Positions 1 to 6,522 of a stretch of DNA of 10,413 nucleotides are shown here, in pieces. Positions within the stretch are counted from its first letter, which is position 1. Every line of letters starts with the position of its first letter. Position numbers and translations under genes: made by a program. Origin of the DNA: an uncultured Rikenellaceae bacterium (lineage in GTDB: Bacteria; Bacteroidota; Bacteroidia; Bacteroidales; UBA932); assembly GCA_937906485.1 (NCBI GenBank), contig CALCYB010000135.1:1-10413 (forward strand), read 5' to 3'. A model generated the notes under the pieces. The model saw only the letters and a program-made list of their open reading frames with translations. It searched no databases and was not told the origin of the DNA.

Positions 1-240
1 CCCGGTGTTATTACATCCATTGAATAAGCTTCGCGCAGTATGTCGGCAGCTATTCTGTAAATTTCAGGCAGCAGTTCCATTTCTCTTTCGGTTCTTGTCT
101 CCAGCCAGCGTATAGCCATAGTGCCGTCTGGGACAAGCATATCGCCCAGTCTTTCATATAGGTTGTCCCATATGAATTTTGACATGCCGTCGGCCTGTCC
201 GGAAATTTCAGAAATATTTACAGCCACTTTTTCAGGATTT
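1..240 (-). CDS. Internal fragment of an M24-family metallopeptidase (Xaa-Pro aminopeptidase/creatinase-like), both ends missing
   Basis: Read on the minus strand from about 239 down to 1, the frame is open and gives NPEKVAVNISEISGQADGMS, then a stretch containing RWLETRTEREMELLPEIYRI and ending DVITPG. From memory of the family, the RWLETRT-(P/E)REMEL and VITPG segments are typical of M24 aminopeptidase-P-like proteins, at the end of the N-terminal creatinase-like domain and the start of the pita-bread domain. The metal-binding residues would lie beyond the window edge, so activity cannot be judged. The frame has no credible start: upstream of 239 it stays open to about 326 but reads as unconvincing sequence. 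Five of its eight Ile codons are ATA and four of its six Arg codons are AGA, unlike the mce gene nearby. The segment therefore looks foreign to the rest of the window. The family call is fairly firm; why it sits here is unknown. Confidence 0.6.
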
Positions 241-323
241 TTCTCTTTTCGGCGCCACTCTCGGCGAGAATGTTTCAATGAATGATACTCCCGAGGAAGA
301 AAAGGTAAGAGTTGCCCTCGGAA
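240..323. other. Junction between the mmdA remnant and the M24 peptidase fragment
   Basis: This roughly 84-base stretch lies between the last recognisable mmdA codon (GSF, ending about 323) and the first recognisable M24 codon (NPEK, about 239). None of the three minus-strand frames gives a convincing continuation of either protein. The frame giving LAESGAEKRK would join NPEKVAVN if one A were added to the A-run near 240, so a sequencing or assembly indel is possible. Short inverted repeats are visible, such as CCGAGG with CCTCGG, and TCTCGCCGAGA. No insertion-sequence end or target duplication was recognised. Confidence 0.55.
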
Positions 324-475
324 AAGCTACCTTCATCAAGGAGCATGTTGATTCTTTCACGAGCTGTGAATTTTCCTTTTTGGTGTTGGGAGTCAATTCT
401 CTTTTGACCACCACCCAAACGCGCTTTTTCACGCAGGCTGATCAGCGCCTTTACTTGTTCAAGCTGTTGGCTCAT
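275..475 (-). CDS. mmdA: Methylmalonyl-CoA decarboxylase alpha (carboxyltransferase) subunit, N-terminal remnant only
   Basis: The full protein is a biotin-dependent carboxyltransferase of about 515 residues that removes the carboxyl group of (S)-methylmalonyl-CoA in propionate formation; close relatives are propionyl-CoA carboxylase beta subunits. The first 51 residues match the family strongly, with LREKARLGGGQKRID at about 14-28 and KFTARERINMLLDEGSF at about 35-51. After GSF (near position 323) the family sequence, normally continuing EEFD or similar, is lost. The frame runs through 15 unrelated residues to a stop at 275-277. The rest of the carboxyltransferase, including the CoA and biotin sites, is absent, so this copy cannot be functional as it stands. 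It starts 21 bases after the stop of mce, the usual Bacteroidota order. Downstream partners (biotin carrier, membrane beta subunit) are not seen. The identity of the N-terminus is secure; the cause of truncation is not. Confidence 0.8.
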   Translation of the reverse strand: MSQQLEQVKALISLREKARLGGGQKRIDSQHQKGKFTARERINMLLDEGSFSEGNSYLFFLGSIIH

Positions 476-496
476 AATGTGTATTTTAGTTAATGA

Positions 497-910
497 TTAT
501 TTTTTGTTCGGATCTTCACACAATTCGGTCAAAACACCGATGGTTGACTTGGGATGGAGGAATGCGATGTTCAGACCTTCTGCACCTTTGCGGGGAGCTT
601 TGTCGATCAGACGTACGCCTTTGCCTTCTGCGTCAGCCAAGGCTGCCGTCACGTCGTTGGTAGCAAATGCAATGTGGTGGATGCCTTCGCCTCTCTTTTC
701 AATGAAACCGGCGATGGTGCCTTCCGGAGAAGTGCTTTCCAGGAGTTCGATCTTGGTTTGACCGATCTTGAAGAAAGCGGTCTTTACTTTTTGATCAGCT
801 ACTTCTTCGATGGCATAGCATTTCAGACCAAGAATGTTTTCATAGTAGGGAATAGCTTGTTCCAAAGATTTGACAGCGATTCCAATGTGCTCAATGTGTG
901 TTAATTCCAT
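497..910 (-). CDS. mce: Methylmalonyl-CoA epimerase
   Basis: This 137-residue protein interconverts (R)- and (S)-methylmalonyl-CoA, linking the B12-dependent mutase to the decarboxylase or carboxylase in propionate metabolism. It is a cytosolic metal enzyme of the vicinal oxygen chelate (glyoxalase) superfamily, with two paired beta-alpha-beta-beta-beta modules. The first module opens with HIEHIGIAV (5-13) and the second with GIHHIAF (76-82). Likely metal ligands by family pattern are His8, Glu55 in KIELLE, His79 and Glu129 in LTELCE. The length matches the usual 130-140 residues and the chain looks intact. The start at 910 puts the conserved H-I-x-H-I-G at the normal distance from the N-terminus. 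It lies 39 bases after yebC and 21 bases before mmdA, so all three are probably co-transcribed. The neighbouring mmdA supports this over a generic glyoxalase. Confidence 0.95.
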   Translation of the reverse strand: MELTHIEHIGIAVKSLEQAIPYYENILGLKCYAIEEVADQKVKTAFFKIGQTKIELLESTSPEGTIAGFIEKRGEGIHHIAFATNDVTAALADAEGKGVRLIDKAPRKGAEGLNIAFLHPKSTIGVLTELCEDPNKK

Positions 911-949
911 AACTCTATTGATTAAATGGTTTATGTTTCAGTTTGCGGT

Positions 950-1672
950 TTATTCAGCCAGGGACATGGTGTGATAAACGTTTTGCACGTCGTCGTCGTT
1001 CTCCAGCTTTTCGATCAGTTTTTCCAGACCGGCACGTTCGTCTGCTCCCAATTGCTTGAGTTCTACGGTCGGGATGCGTTCAAAGCCCCCGGATACCAGG
1101 GTGTATCCGTTGTCTTCGATGTATTTTTGGATCTGGCCGAAGGATTCGAACGGAGCATAAATCACGATGGCATCTTCGTCTTGGAAAACTTCTTCTCCAC
1201 CGTAGTCAATGAGTTCCAGTTCGAGTTCTTCCATATCCACGGGATTTTCGCTTTTCATCTTGAAAACACATTTGTGTTCAAACATGAAATCCACACTGCC
1301 GGAGGTGCCCAAGGATCCGCCTGCCTTGTTGAGGTAACTGCGGATGTTGGCCACGGTACGGGTGGGATTGTCGGTTGCGGTTTCAATCAGGAATGCGATG
1401 CCATGAGGGCCGTATCCTTCGTAGATGACTTCCTTGTAATCTCCCTGATCCTTTTCGACTGCACGTTTGATGGCACGTTCGATGTTTTCCTTCGGCATGT
1501 TTTCACTGCGTGCCGTTTGGATCAGTGTACGCAGACGGGGGTTGTTGTCCGGATCCGGACCACCGGATTTCGCTGCAATGGTGATTTCTTTGCCCAAACG
1601 TGTAAATACACGGGCCATGTTGCCCCAACGTTTGAATTTGCGTTCTTTTCGGAATTCAAATGCTCTTCCCAT
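950..1672 (-). CDS. YebC/PmpR (TACO1, DUF28) family protein
   Basis: The 240-residue product has the full family architecture. A basic N-terminus MGRAFEFRK is followed by NMARVFTRLGKEITIAAKSGGPDP (18-41), MPKENIERAI (59-68), YEGYGPHGIAF (84-94), DNPTRTVANIR (101-111), GGSLGTSGSVDFMF (118-131) and an acidic end with DDDVQNVYHTM. Family members were long annotated as transcriptional regulators. More recent work on YebC and mitochondrial TACO1 supports a ribosome-associated role that relieves stalling at proline-rich stretches. The N-terminus lacks the GHSKW motif of many YebC proteins and carries MGRAFE(F/Y)RK, which I associate with Bacteroidota members. Its start lies only 2 bases beyond the stop of the TPR gene, so translational coupling is likely. 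The family is certain; the molecular role in this organism is inferred. Confidence 0.93.
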   Translation of the reverse strand: MGRAFEFRKERKFKRWGNMARVFTRLGKEITIAAKSGGPDPDNNPRLRTLIQTARSENMPKENIERAIKRAVEKDQGDYKEVIYEGYGPHGIAFLIETATDNPTRTVANIRSYLNKAGGSLGTSGSVDFMFEHKCVFKMKSENPVDMEELELELIDYGGEEVFQDEDAIVIYAPFESFGQIQKYIEDNGYTLVSGGFERIPTVELKQLGADERAGLEKLIEKLENDDDVQNVYHTMSLAE

Positions 1673-1674
1673 GA

Positions 1675-2355
1675 CTATTCAGCAACTTTGATACGGGTAA
1701 TATATTTCGTGATTTCTCGGCCTTCGTAGGTGTTGGTGTACTGGTCTCTGATGGTTTCGTACTGCTTGAGTGCATCCATCGGTCTGCCCATTTCTTCATA
1801 GATGATACCAGCCTTCAGCAGGTAACCGGCTACGAAATCGTTGTCGATTACGTTAGCTGCATCCAAGTAGAAACGTACGGCTTTTTCGTAATTTTCCAAG
1901 CCGGCATATGCATCCCCGATGCAACAGAGTGCACGTGCCTTCAGGATCGGATCGTCACCGTTGTAGTCAGACAAGTAACCGATGGCTGCGTCATAGTTGC
2001 CCAGGCGCAATTCGCAGATACCGGCATACATATAAACTGCAGCACCGGCTTTGCGGCCATATTCTTCGATGACTTGTCGGAATCCGAGTGCGTTTCCGTC
2101 TCCGCTTAGGGCAGCTTCGAAATTGTCAGCGCGGAAATACTGTTCAGCAACAAAGGTCTGAGCTTCTGCTTCGGCTTTCAACGGTTTGGTGTAGAATTGG
2201 TTGAAAAGTAAAACAACTGCCACAACCACCACTACGGCAACGGTCGTAAATGTGATTTTCTTTTTGTTTGCTTCCAGGAAAAGTTCCGCTTTGGAAACCA
2301 CCTGTCCTACGGCTTCATTAGCCTCATTCGATTGGTTTTTCGTGTTCTGTGCCAT
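1675..2355 (-). CDS. Membrane-anchored tetratricopeptide-repeat protein
   Basis: The 226-residue protein has a polar N-terminal tail (1-30), one strongly hydrophobic segment at about 34-51 that includes VVVVVAVVLL, and a long repeat region. Repeat-like helices appear at about 106-133 (AGICELRLGNYDAAIGYL), 140-172 (ALCCIGDAYAGLENYEKAV) and 177-209 (AGIIYEEMGRPMDALKQYE). These have the A/G, Y and A spacing of TPR motifs. With no cleavable signal and lysines before the membrane segment, it is probably a single-pass inner-membrane protein with the TPR part in the periplasm, in the manner of YfgM-type chaperone adaptors; that comparison rests on layout only. It is the first gene of the minus-strand run, preceded by a good promoter and divergent from recF. 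The partner is unknown. Confidence 0.85.
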   Translation of the reverse strand: MAQNTKNQSNEANEAVGQVVSKAELFLEANKKKITFTTVAVVVVVAVVLLFNQFYTKPLKAEAEAQTFVAEQYFRADNFEAALSGDGNALGFRQVIEEYGRKAGAAVYMYAGICELRLGNYDAAIGYLSDYNGDDPILKARALCCIGDAYAGLENYEKAVRFYLDAANVIDNDFVAGYLLKAGIIYEEMGRPMDALKQYETIRDQYTNTYEGREITKYITRIKVAE

Positions 2356-2383
2356 CTCTATTTATGGTTTTTACATATTTGCG

Positions 2384-2413
2384 CAAAATTAAAACAAAAA
2401 GTCAAAACCCCAA
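2384..2413 (-). promoter_or_regulatory. Candidate promoter for the TPR-yebC-mce-mmdA run
   Basis: On the minus strand, TAATTTTG at 2391-2384 matches the Bacteroidota -7 consensus TAnnTTTG. A TTG at 2413-2411 lies 19 bases upstream, in the usual place for the -33 element. The box ends 28 bases before the TPR start codon, giving a short leader. No operator or riboswitch was recognised. Confidence 0.55.
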
Positions 2414-2443
2414 TTATTATTTTGTTATTTATTCATATCTTTG
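2411..2443 (+). promoter_or_regulatory. Candidate promoter for the recF-dciA-pdxB run
   Basis: TATCTTTG at 2436-2443 is a perfect TAnnTTTG -7 box. The -33 position, around 2411-2416 (CAATTA), is poor, and the TTTG at 2421 is too close to serve. The box ends 27 bases before the recF ATG at 2471. An upstream in-frame TTG at 2441 would lie inside this promoter, which argues against it as the start codon. The -33 area overlaps that of the opposing promoter, so the two could interfere or be co-regulated. Confidence 0.5.
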
Positions 2444-2470
2444 CTTACGCATCCAATCAATTGTTGTCGT

Positions 2471-3559
2471 ATGTACTTGAACCGGATAATTCTAACCAAT
2501 TTTAAGAACATCAAGCAGGCAGAAGTCAAGTTTTCTCCCAAGATCAACTGCATCACCGGGGAGAATGGAGCCGGCAAGACCAATCTGCTGGAAGCGGTCC
2601 ACTACCTGTCCATGACCAAAAGTTTCCTGCCGCTGCTGGACCGGCACATCTGCCGTTATGGCGAGAGTGCCTGTGCCCTACACGGGGACTACATCAAGGA
2701 CGGAGTTCCTGAAAAAGTGTCCATTACCGTCCGGCCGGATGGGGAAAAGGTGCTCAAACGCAATGACAAGACCCGTCCCCGTCTGTCGGAACACATCGGT
2801 TTCCTGCCGATTGTGGCCGTATCTCCTGCCGACACCTCCCTGATCCAGGATTCCGGAGAAGAACGCCGCCGCCTGATGAACATGATCCTATCGCAGACCC
2901 ATCCCGAATACCTCCGGTCCATCAAGTTGTACAACCGGACCCTGCAGCAACGCAACCGGATGCTCAAGGAAGAGTCCGTGGACCGTCAGTTGCTGGAGGC
3001 ATTTACCCGGATGCTGGTGCAGTACGGAACTCCGGTGGCGCGTTTCCGTGCTCAATTGGCAGAGCGGTTGCACCATTGGACCGCGCAATATTACCATCAG
3101 TTGAGTGGGGGCAAGGAAGAGGTGGCCATTGCTTATGACTCGGACACCCTGCACCAGCCTCTGGAAAAGATCTTTCAGGACGCCCTGCAGCGGGACTTGT
3201 TGCTGAAGTATACCTCTGTGGGGGTGCAGCGCGATGATCTGGTCTTTACACTCAACGGCCATCCCATCCGCAAGAGCGGTTCCCAAGGTCAGCAGAAGAC
3301 CTTCCTGACCGCTTTGAAACTGGCTCAATTTGCCCTGATGCGGGAACAGTACGGCTTCAGTCCGATCCTGTTGTTGGATGATGTATTCGATAAACTGGAC
3401 ATGAGTCGGGTAGAATACCTGATCCAGCTGGTGGCCAAAGAGGATTTCGGTCAGATATTCATTACGGACAGCAACAAAGTCCGTCTGGAGCGGGTTGTAA
3501 GTGCGATTACGCAGGAACATTGCTTCCTGCAGATGTCCGATGGGGAGGTCGTGCAGTAG
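2471..3559 (+). CDS. recF: DNA replication and repair protein RecF
   Basis: RecF is an SMC/ABC-type ATPase that binds DNA at gaps and helps RecO and RecR load RecA onto single strands. The 362-residue product has the family's normal length. Starting at ATG 2471, it opens MYLNRIILTNFKNI with Walker A GENGAGKT at 30-37. An ABC signature lies at about 268-277 (KSGSQGQQKT), followed by Walker B LLLDDVFDKLD at 300-310 and a C-terminal ITDSN switch-like motif. The alternative start 30 bases upstream is a TTG inside the promoter and adds a non-conserved tail, so it was rejected. It heads a plus-strand run in which the next gene begins on the base after its stop codon. No defect is seen. Confidence 0.96.
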   Translation: MYLNRIILTNFKNIKQAEVKFSPKINCITGENGAGKTNLLEAVHYLSMTKSFLPLLDRHICRYGESACALHGDYIKDGVPEKVSITVRPDGEKVLKRNDKTRPRLSEHIGFLPIVAVSPADTSLIQDSGEERRRLMNMILSQTHPEYLRSIKLYNRTLQQRNRMLKEESVDRQLLEAFTRMLVQYGTPVARFRAQLAERLHHWTAQYYHQLSGGKEEVAIAYDSDTLHQPLEKIFQDALQRDLLLKYTSVGVQRDDLVFTLNGHPIRKSGSQGQQKTFLTALKLAQFALMREQYGFSPILLLDDVFDKLDMSRVEYLIQLVAKEDFGQIFITDSNKVRLERVVSAITQEHCFLQMSDGEVVQ

Positions 3560-3850
3560 ATGGACCGGCAAGAACCCAAACTGCTCAAAGACCTGTTGCC
3601 GCTGCTGATTCAGGAATCCGGTTGGCAGACCGGTCTGCTGCACGCCGATATCCTGGATGCCTGGGACCGTGTCGTGGATGAAAAAATCCGCCTGGCAACG
3701 GTGCATAAATATGTGAAGAATAATATTTTGTATTGTCATATATCTTCTTCTGCCTTGCGCTTCATGATTCAGGGATCCCTGGATTATTATTGTCAGCGCA
3801 TCAACAGATTGGTAGGGAAGGGGACCGTCAAGAAAATCATATTGCGATGA
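3560..3850 (+). CDS. DUF721/DciA-like protein, probable replicative-helicase loader factor
   Basis: The 96-residue protein matches the DUF721 pattern: an N-terminal helix (LLKDLLPLLIQESGW), then ILDAWDRVVDEKIRLAT at 31-47 with the conserved Trp35, and a small beta-rich part (NNILYCHISSSALRFMI) ending in a basic helix (KKIILR). Members called DciA interact with the DnaB helicase and act in its loading in bacteria that lack the phage-derived DnaC or DnaI loaders. Residue 40 is Asp where many relatives have Gly in the W..VVG motif. The ATG follows the recF stop with no gap, and its own stop overlaps the pdxB start as ATGA, so strong translational coupling is likely. The last third is more AT-rich than its neighbours. 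Family membership is good; the helicase-loading role here is inferred from characterised DciA proteins. Confidence 0.8.
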   Translation: MDRQEPKLLKDLLPLLIQESGWQTGLLHADILDAWDRVVDEKIRLATVHKYVKNNILYCHISSSALRFMIQGSLDYYCQRINRLVGKGTVKKIILR

Positions 3851-4968
3851 CCCGTCAGAAGATCCGTATTGTCGTGGACCGTGACATTCCTTTTCTGGAA
3901 GGGGTGTTGGAACCTTTTGCTGAGGTGGACTACCGCAAGGGAGCCGAGATTGATGCAGCTGCGCTCAAGCAGGCATCGGCCTTGCTGGTGCGTACCCGTA
4001 CACGTTGTGATGCCGGCCTGTTGGAGGGCTCTGCTGTCCGCTTTGTGGGCTCAGCGACCATCGGGGCGGATCATGTGGACCGTGCGGCACTGGAACTCCT
4101 GGGCATCGCATTTGCCAATGTGCCCGGTTGCAATTCCGGCGGTGTCCTGCAGTACGTTTTCACGGCCTTGTATGGTCTGGTTGTCCGGGGAACCCGGGTC
4201 CTGAAACCCTCACCCCAAGGCCAATGGGCACAGGGAAAGACCTTTGGGGTGGTCGGTGTCGGACATGTGGGCAGCAAGGTTGCCCGTCTGGCCCGTTTTT
4301 TGGGCTACCGGGTGCTGCTGTGCGACCCTCCTCGGGAGCGGGCCGAGTATGCCGGCCGTTCGGATTCTCCTTTTGTTCCCTTGGCATGCCTTCTGTCCCA
4401 ATCCGATGTGGTGGCGGTCCACGTGCCCCTAGATGAATCCACCCGGGGTATGATCGGGACCGGTTTTCTGTCGGTCATGCGTCCGGGAGCCATCCTGATC
4501 AACGCCTCCCGGGGGGAAGTGGCGGATGGAAAAGCCTTGGTACGGGCCTGCCGTCAGGGATGCTTGGGCGGTCTGGTGTTGGATGTGTGGCCGCATGAGC
4601 CGGAGCTGGACCGCGAATTGCTTGCCTGTGCGGATGTGGCTACACCGCACATCGCCGGGTATTCGCTGGAGGGAAAGATCAACGGCACCAACGGGGTTGT
4701 GCGTGCTTTGGCCGGGCATTTTGGCTGGGAAGCACTGCTGAATTTCGATGCGGCAACACAGTGGGGGGACAAACCGGTGTGCCCCTGGTCCGCACGGGAC
4801 CTCTCCGGCCTGGACAATGCTGCTCTGGCTGCTCGGCTGGAGGCCGTTTTTGACCTGCCGCAGATCAGCCGGAACCTGAAACAGCAGCCCGAAGATTTTG
4901 AACGTTTCCGCTCGGAGTTTTATTTCCGGCCCGAGTTTTCTTTTGATATCCAGGAAAAAGAATTGTAA
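3847..4968 (+). CDS. pdxB: Erythronate-4-phosphate dehydrogenase
   Basis: PdxB oxidises 4-phospho-D-erythronate to 2-oxo-3-hydroxy-4-phosphobutanoate, the second step of the DXP-dependent pyridoxal phosphate pathway. The 373-residue protein is a D-2-hydroxyacid dehydrogenase. Its Rossmann loop is GVGHVG at 137-142, with Asp160 at the end of the next strand suggesting NAD. The catalytic set expected for the family is present as Arg222 (NASRGE), Glu251 (DVWPHEP) and His268 (TPHIAGYS). PdxB-specific blocks ATIGADHVD (70-78), VPGCNS (92-97) and SLEGKINGT (273-281) separate it from SerA and other relatives, and a PdxB-like C-terminal dimerisation region follows. The start at 3847 overlaps the previous stop (ATGA). 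A longer in-frame start at 3733 lies inside the DUF721 gene and adds 38 non-conserved residues, so it was rejected. Confidence 0.95.
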   Translation: MTRQKIRIVVDRDIPFLEGVLEPFAEVDYRKGAEIDAAALKQASALLVRTRTRCDAGLLEGSAVRFVGSATIGADHVDRAALELLGIAFANVPGCNSGGVLQYVFTALYGLVVRGTRVLKPSPQGQWAQGKTFGVVGVGHVGSKVARLARFLGYRVLLCDPPRERAEYAGRSDSPFVPLACLLSQSDVVAVHVPLDESTRGMIGTGFLSVMRPGAILINASRGEVADGKALVRACRQGCLGGLVLDVWPHEPELDRELLACADVATPHIAGYSLEGKINGTNGVVRALAGHFGWEALLNFDAATQWGDKPVCPWSARDLSGLDNAALAARLEAVFDLPQISRNLKQQPEDFERFRSEFYFRPEFSFDIQEKEL

Positions 4969-4973
4969 CTTTA
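4942..4973 (+). promoter_or_regulatory. Candidate internal promoter for the DUF4301 gene
   Basis: TTTG at 4942-4945 and TAACTTTA at 4966-4973 are spaced by 20 bases, close to the Bacteroidota -33/-7 layout; the last base of the -7 box deviates from TAnnTTTG. The -7 box begins at the pdxB stop codon, so the promoter overlaps the 3' end of pdxB. It would give a leader of only about 10-15 bases before ATG 4993. Read-through from pdxB is equally possible. Confidence 0.4.
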
Positions 4974-4992
4974 CCACCTAAAAACGAACGAT

Positions 4993-6468
4993 ATGCAAAA
5001 CGAAAGAATTGAGAAACAGTTGGCCAATTACCGACGTGGTTTTCCGTATTTACAAGTGTTGGCAGCCGCTACCCCTGCTGCCGGTATCCGTTGTTTGAAC
5101 AAGCAGGAACAAGAACAGGCGCTTGCCCTTCGGGATGCCTTCCAAGGGTCGCTGGTCAAATTCGTGCCTGCTTCAGGGGCGGCTTCCCGTATGTTCAAAG
5201 ACCTGTTTGAAGCCAAAGAAGCCTTGGAAAACGGAGCGGATCCGCAGACCTTGAAAGCTCCGGCACAACGCTTTTTGAAACAGCTGGAACATTTTCCTTT
5301 TTATACGGAAGAACGCTTTGGTCACGATGACCGCAGCACGAGGGCCGGTTGCCTGGCGATTCTCAATAAAGTCCTCACCGATGCCGACGGCCAAGGCTAC
5401 CAGTACGGAGCCCGTCCCAAAGGTCAGATTTTGTTCCATCGTTACGAGGGACCGGTGGCTGTGACCGCTTTTGAGGAACACCTGGTGGAAGCGGCGCGCT
5501 ATGCCTGCACCCAGCAAGGGGTGGCCGAATTGCATTTCACAGCGTCTCCCGAGCACCTGGAGGGCTTCCGGGCCTTGCTCGAACAGGTGTTGCCCAAATA
5601 CGAGGCCCGTTTCGGTTGTCGCTACCGGGTGTCCTTCTCTACCCAGGATCCCCAAACGGATATCGTGGCAGCCAACGAAGACAATACCCCCTTCCTGAAG
5701 GCCGACGGAACCATGCTCTTCCGTCCTGGCGGACACGGAGCCTTGCTTCGTAACCTGAATGCACTGGAAGCGGATATTGCCATTGTGAAGAACATTGACA
5801 ATGTAGTGCGTGAAGAATTGCTGGAAACCACGGTCCGTTGGAAACGCATCCTGACGGGAGAACTCATCCGCCTGCGTGATCGTGTGTTCGCATACCTGCG
5901 CCGCCTGGATGCCGGCGAAAGATCCGAGGAGTTGCTCTCTGAAATCCGTTCCTTCCTGGCGGATTCCTTCCTGGTGGAATTGCCCCAAGTGGAAGGGGAT
6001 GAGTTGGTTGCATTGCTGCGCCGCAAGTTGGACCGTCCGATCCGCGTCTGCGGCATGGTCAAGAACGAAGGGGAACCCGGTGGTGGTCCCTTCCTGATTC
6101 AGGAAAAAGACGGATCCACTTCCCTGCAGATTCTTGAAGGTGCGCAATTGAATCCGGATGATCCTCAGGTACAAGCTGCCAAAGCGGCATCTACGCACTT
6201 CAATCCCGTGGATCTGGTCTGCTCATTGAGGCGTTACGACGGGACAAAATACGATTTGGATGCCTTCGTGGATCCGATGACCGGCTTCATCAGCGAAAAG
6301 AGTTACGAAGGCCGCGTGTTGAAGGCACAGGAACTCCCGGGCTTGTGGAACGGTTCCATGAGTGATTGGAATACGATGTTTGTGGAAGTGCCTTTGTTGA
6401 CCTTCAATCCCGTAAAGACGGTACTGGACCTGCTTCGGAAGGAACACGCGGGCGAGGTGGTGGAATAA
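4993..6468 (+). CDS. DUF4301 family protein, possible nucleotidyltransferase-like enzyme
   Basis: The 491-residue protein belongs to a family of unknown function that I associate with Bacteroidota. It has no signal peptide or membrane segment. Conserved-looking blocks are VPASGAASRMFKDL (58-71), ILFHRYEGPVAVTAFEEH (146-163), FSTQDPQTDIVAANEDNTPF (215-234), RPGGHGALLRNLN (244-256), IAIVKNIDNVV (262-272), NEGEPGGGPF (358-367), LPGLWNGSMSDWN (448-460) and FNPVKTVLDLL (471-481). The order of a Gly/Ser-rich loop followed by an arginine, then P-G-G-H-G-x-L, then a hydrophobic strand ending N-I-D-N resembles UDP-sugar pyrophosphorylases (LAGGxGTR, PxGHGD, NxDN). I therefore infer a GT-A-like nucleotidyltransferase fold, with substrate unknown. 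It sits 24 bases after pdxB and ends before a strong terminator. The family call is good; the fold inference is tentative. Confidence 0.82.
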   Translation: MQNERIEKQLANYRRGFPYLQVLAAATPAAGIRCLNKQEQEQALALRDAFQGSLVKFVPASGAASRMFKDLFEAKEALENGADPQTLKAPAQRFLKQLEHFPFYTEERFGHDDRSTRAGCLAILNKVLTDADGQGYQYGARPKGQILFHRYEGPVAVTAFEEHLVEAARYACTQQGVAELHFTASPEHLEGFRALLEQVLPKYEARFGCRYRVSFSTQDPQTDIVAANEDNTPFLKADGTMLFRPGGHGALLRNLNALEADIAIVKNIDNVVREELLETTVRWKRILTGELIRLRDRVFAYLRRLDAGERSEELLSEIRSFLADSFLVELPQVEGDELVALLRRKLDRPIRVCGMVKNEGEPGGGPFLIQEKDGSTSLQILEGAQLNPDDPQVQAAKAASTHFNPVDLVCSLRRYDGTKYDLDAFVDPMTGFISEKSYEGRVLKAQELPGLWNGSMSDWNTMFVEVPLLTFNPVKTVLDLLRKEHAGEVVE

Positions 6469-6484
6469 CCCGCTTGCCCATGCT

Positions 6485-6522
6485 AAAATACCCCGGCAAC
6501 TGCTGTGTTGCCGGGGTATTTT
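6485..6522. terminator. Strong bidirectional terminator between the DUF4301 gene and folD
   Basis: A perfect 16-bp inverted repeat, AAAATACCCCGGCAAC (6485-6500) and its complement (6507-6522), encloses a six-base loop TGCTGT. The GC core flanked by A and T runs gives an intrinsic-terminator form on both strands. It lies 16 bases after the DUF4301 stop and 39 bases beyond the folD stop, where two convergent transcripts meet. Confidence 0.9.

Noticed and set aside
179..493. 104-codon plus-strand frame across the junction
   Set aside because: It is the antisense of the mmdA remnant and the unassigned junction, with no domain similarity.
2441..2470. Upstream TTG start for RecF adding ten residues
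   Set aside because: The TTG is part of the -7 promoter box and the added residues are not RecF-like. ATG 2471 gives the standard N-terminus.
3733..3846. Earlier start for PdxB inside the DUF721 gene
   Set aside because: The extra 38 residues are an out-of-frame reading of the DUF721 gene. ATG 3847, in the ATGA overlap, gives a normal PdxB start.
5173..6198. 341-codon minus-strand frame inside the DUF4301 gene
   Set aside because: It is antisense to a conserved gene, with no recognisable motif and no upstream signals.
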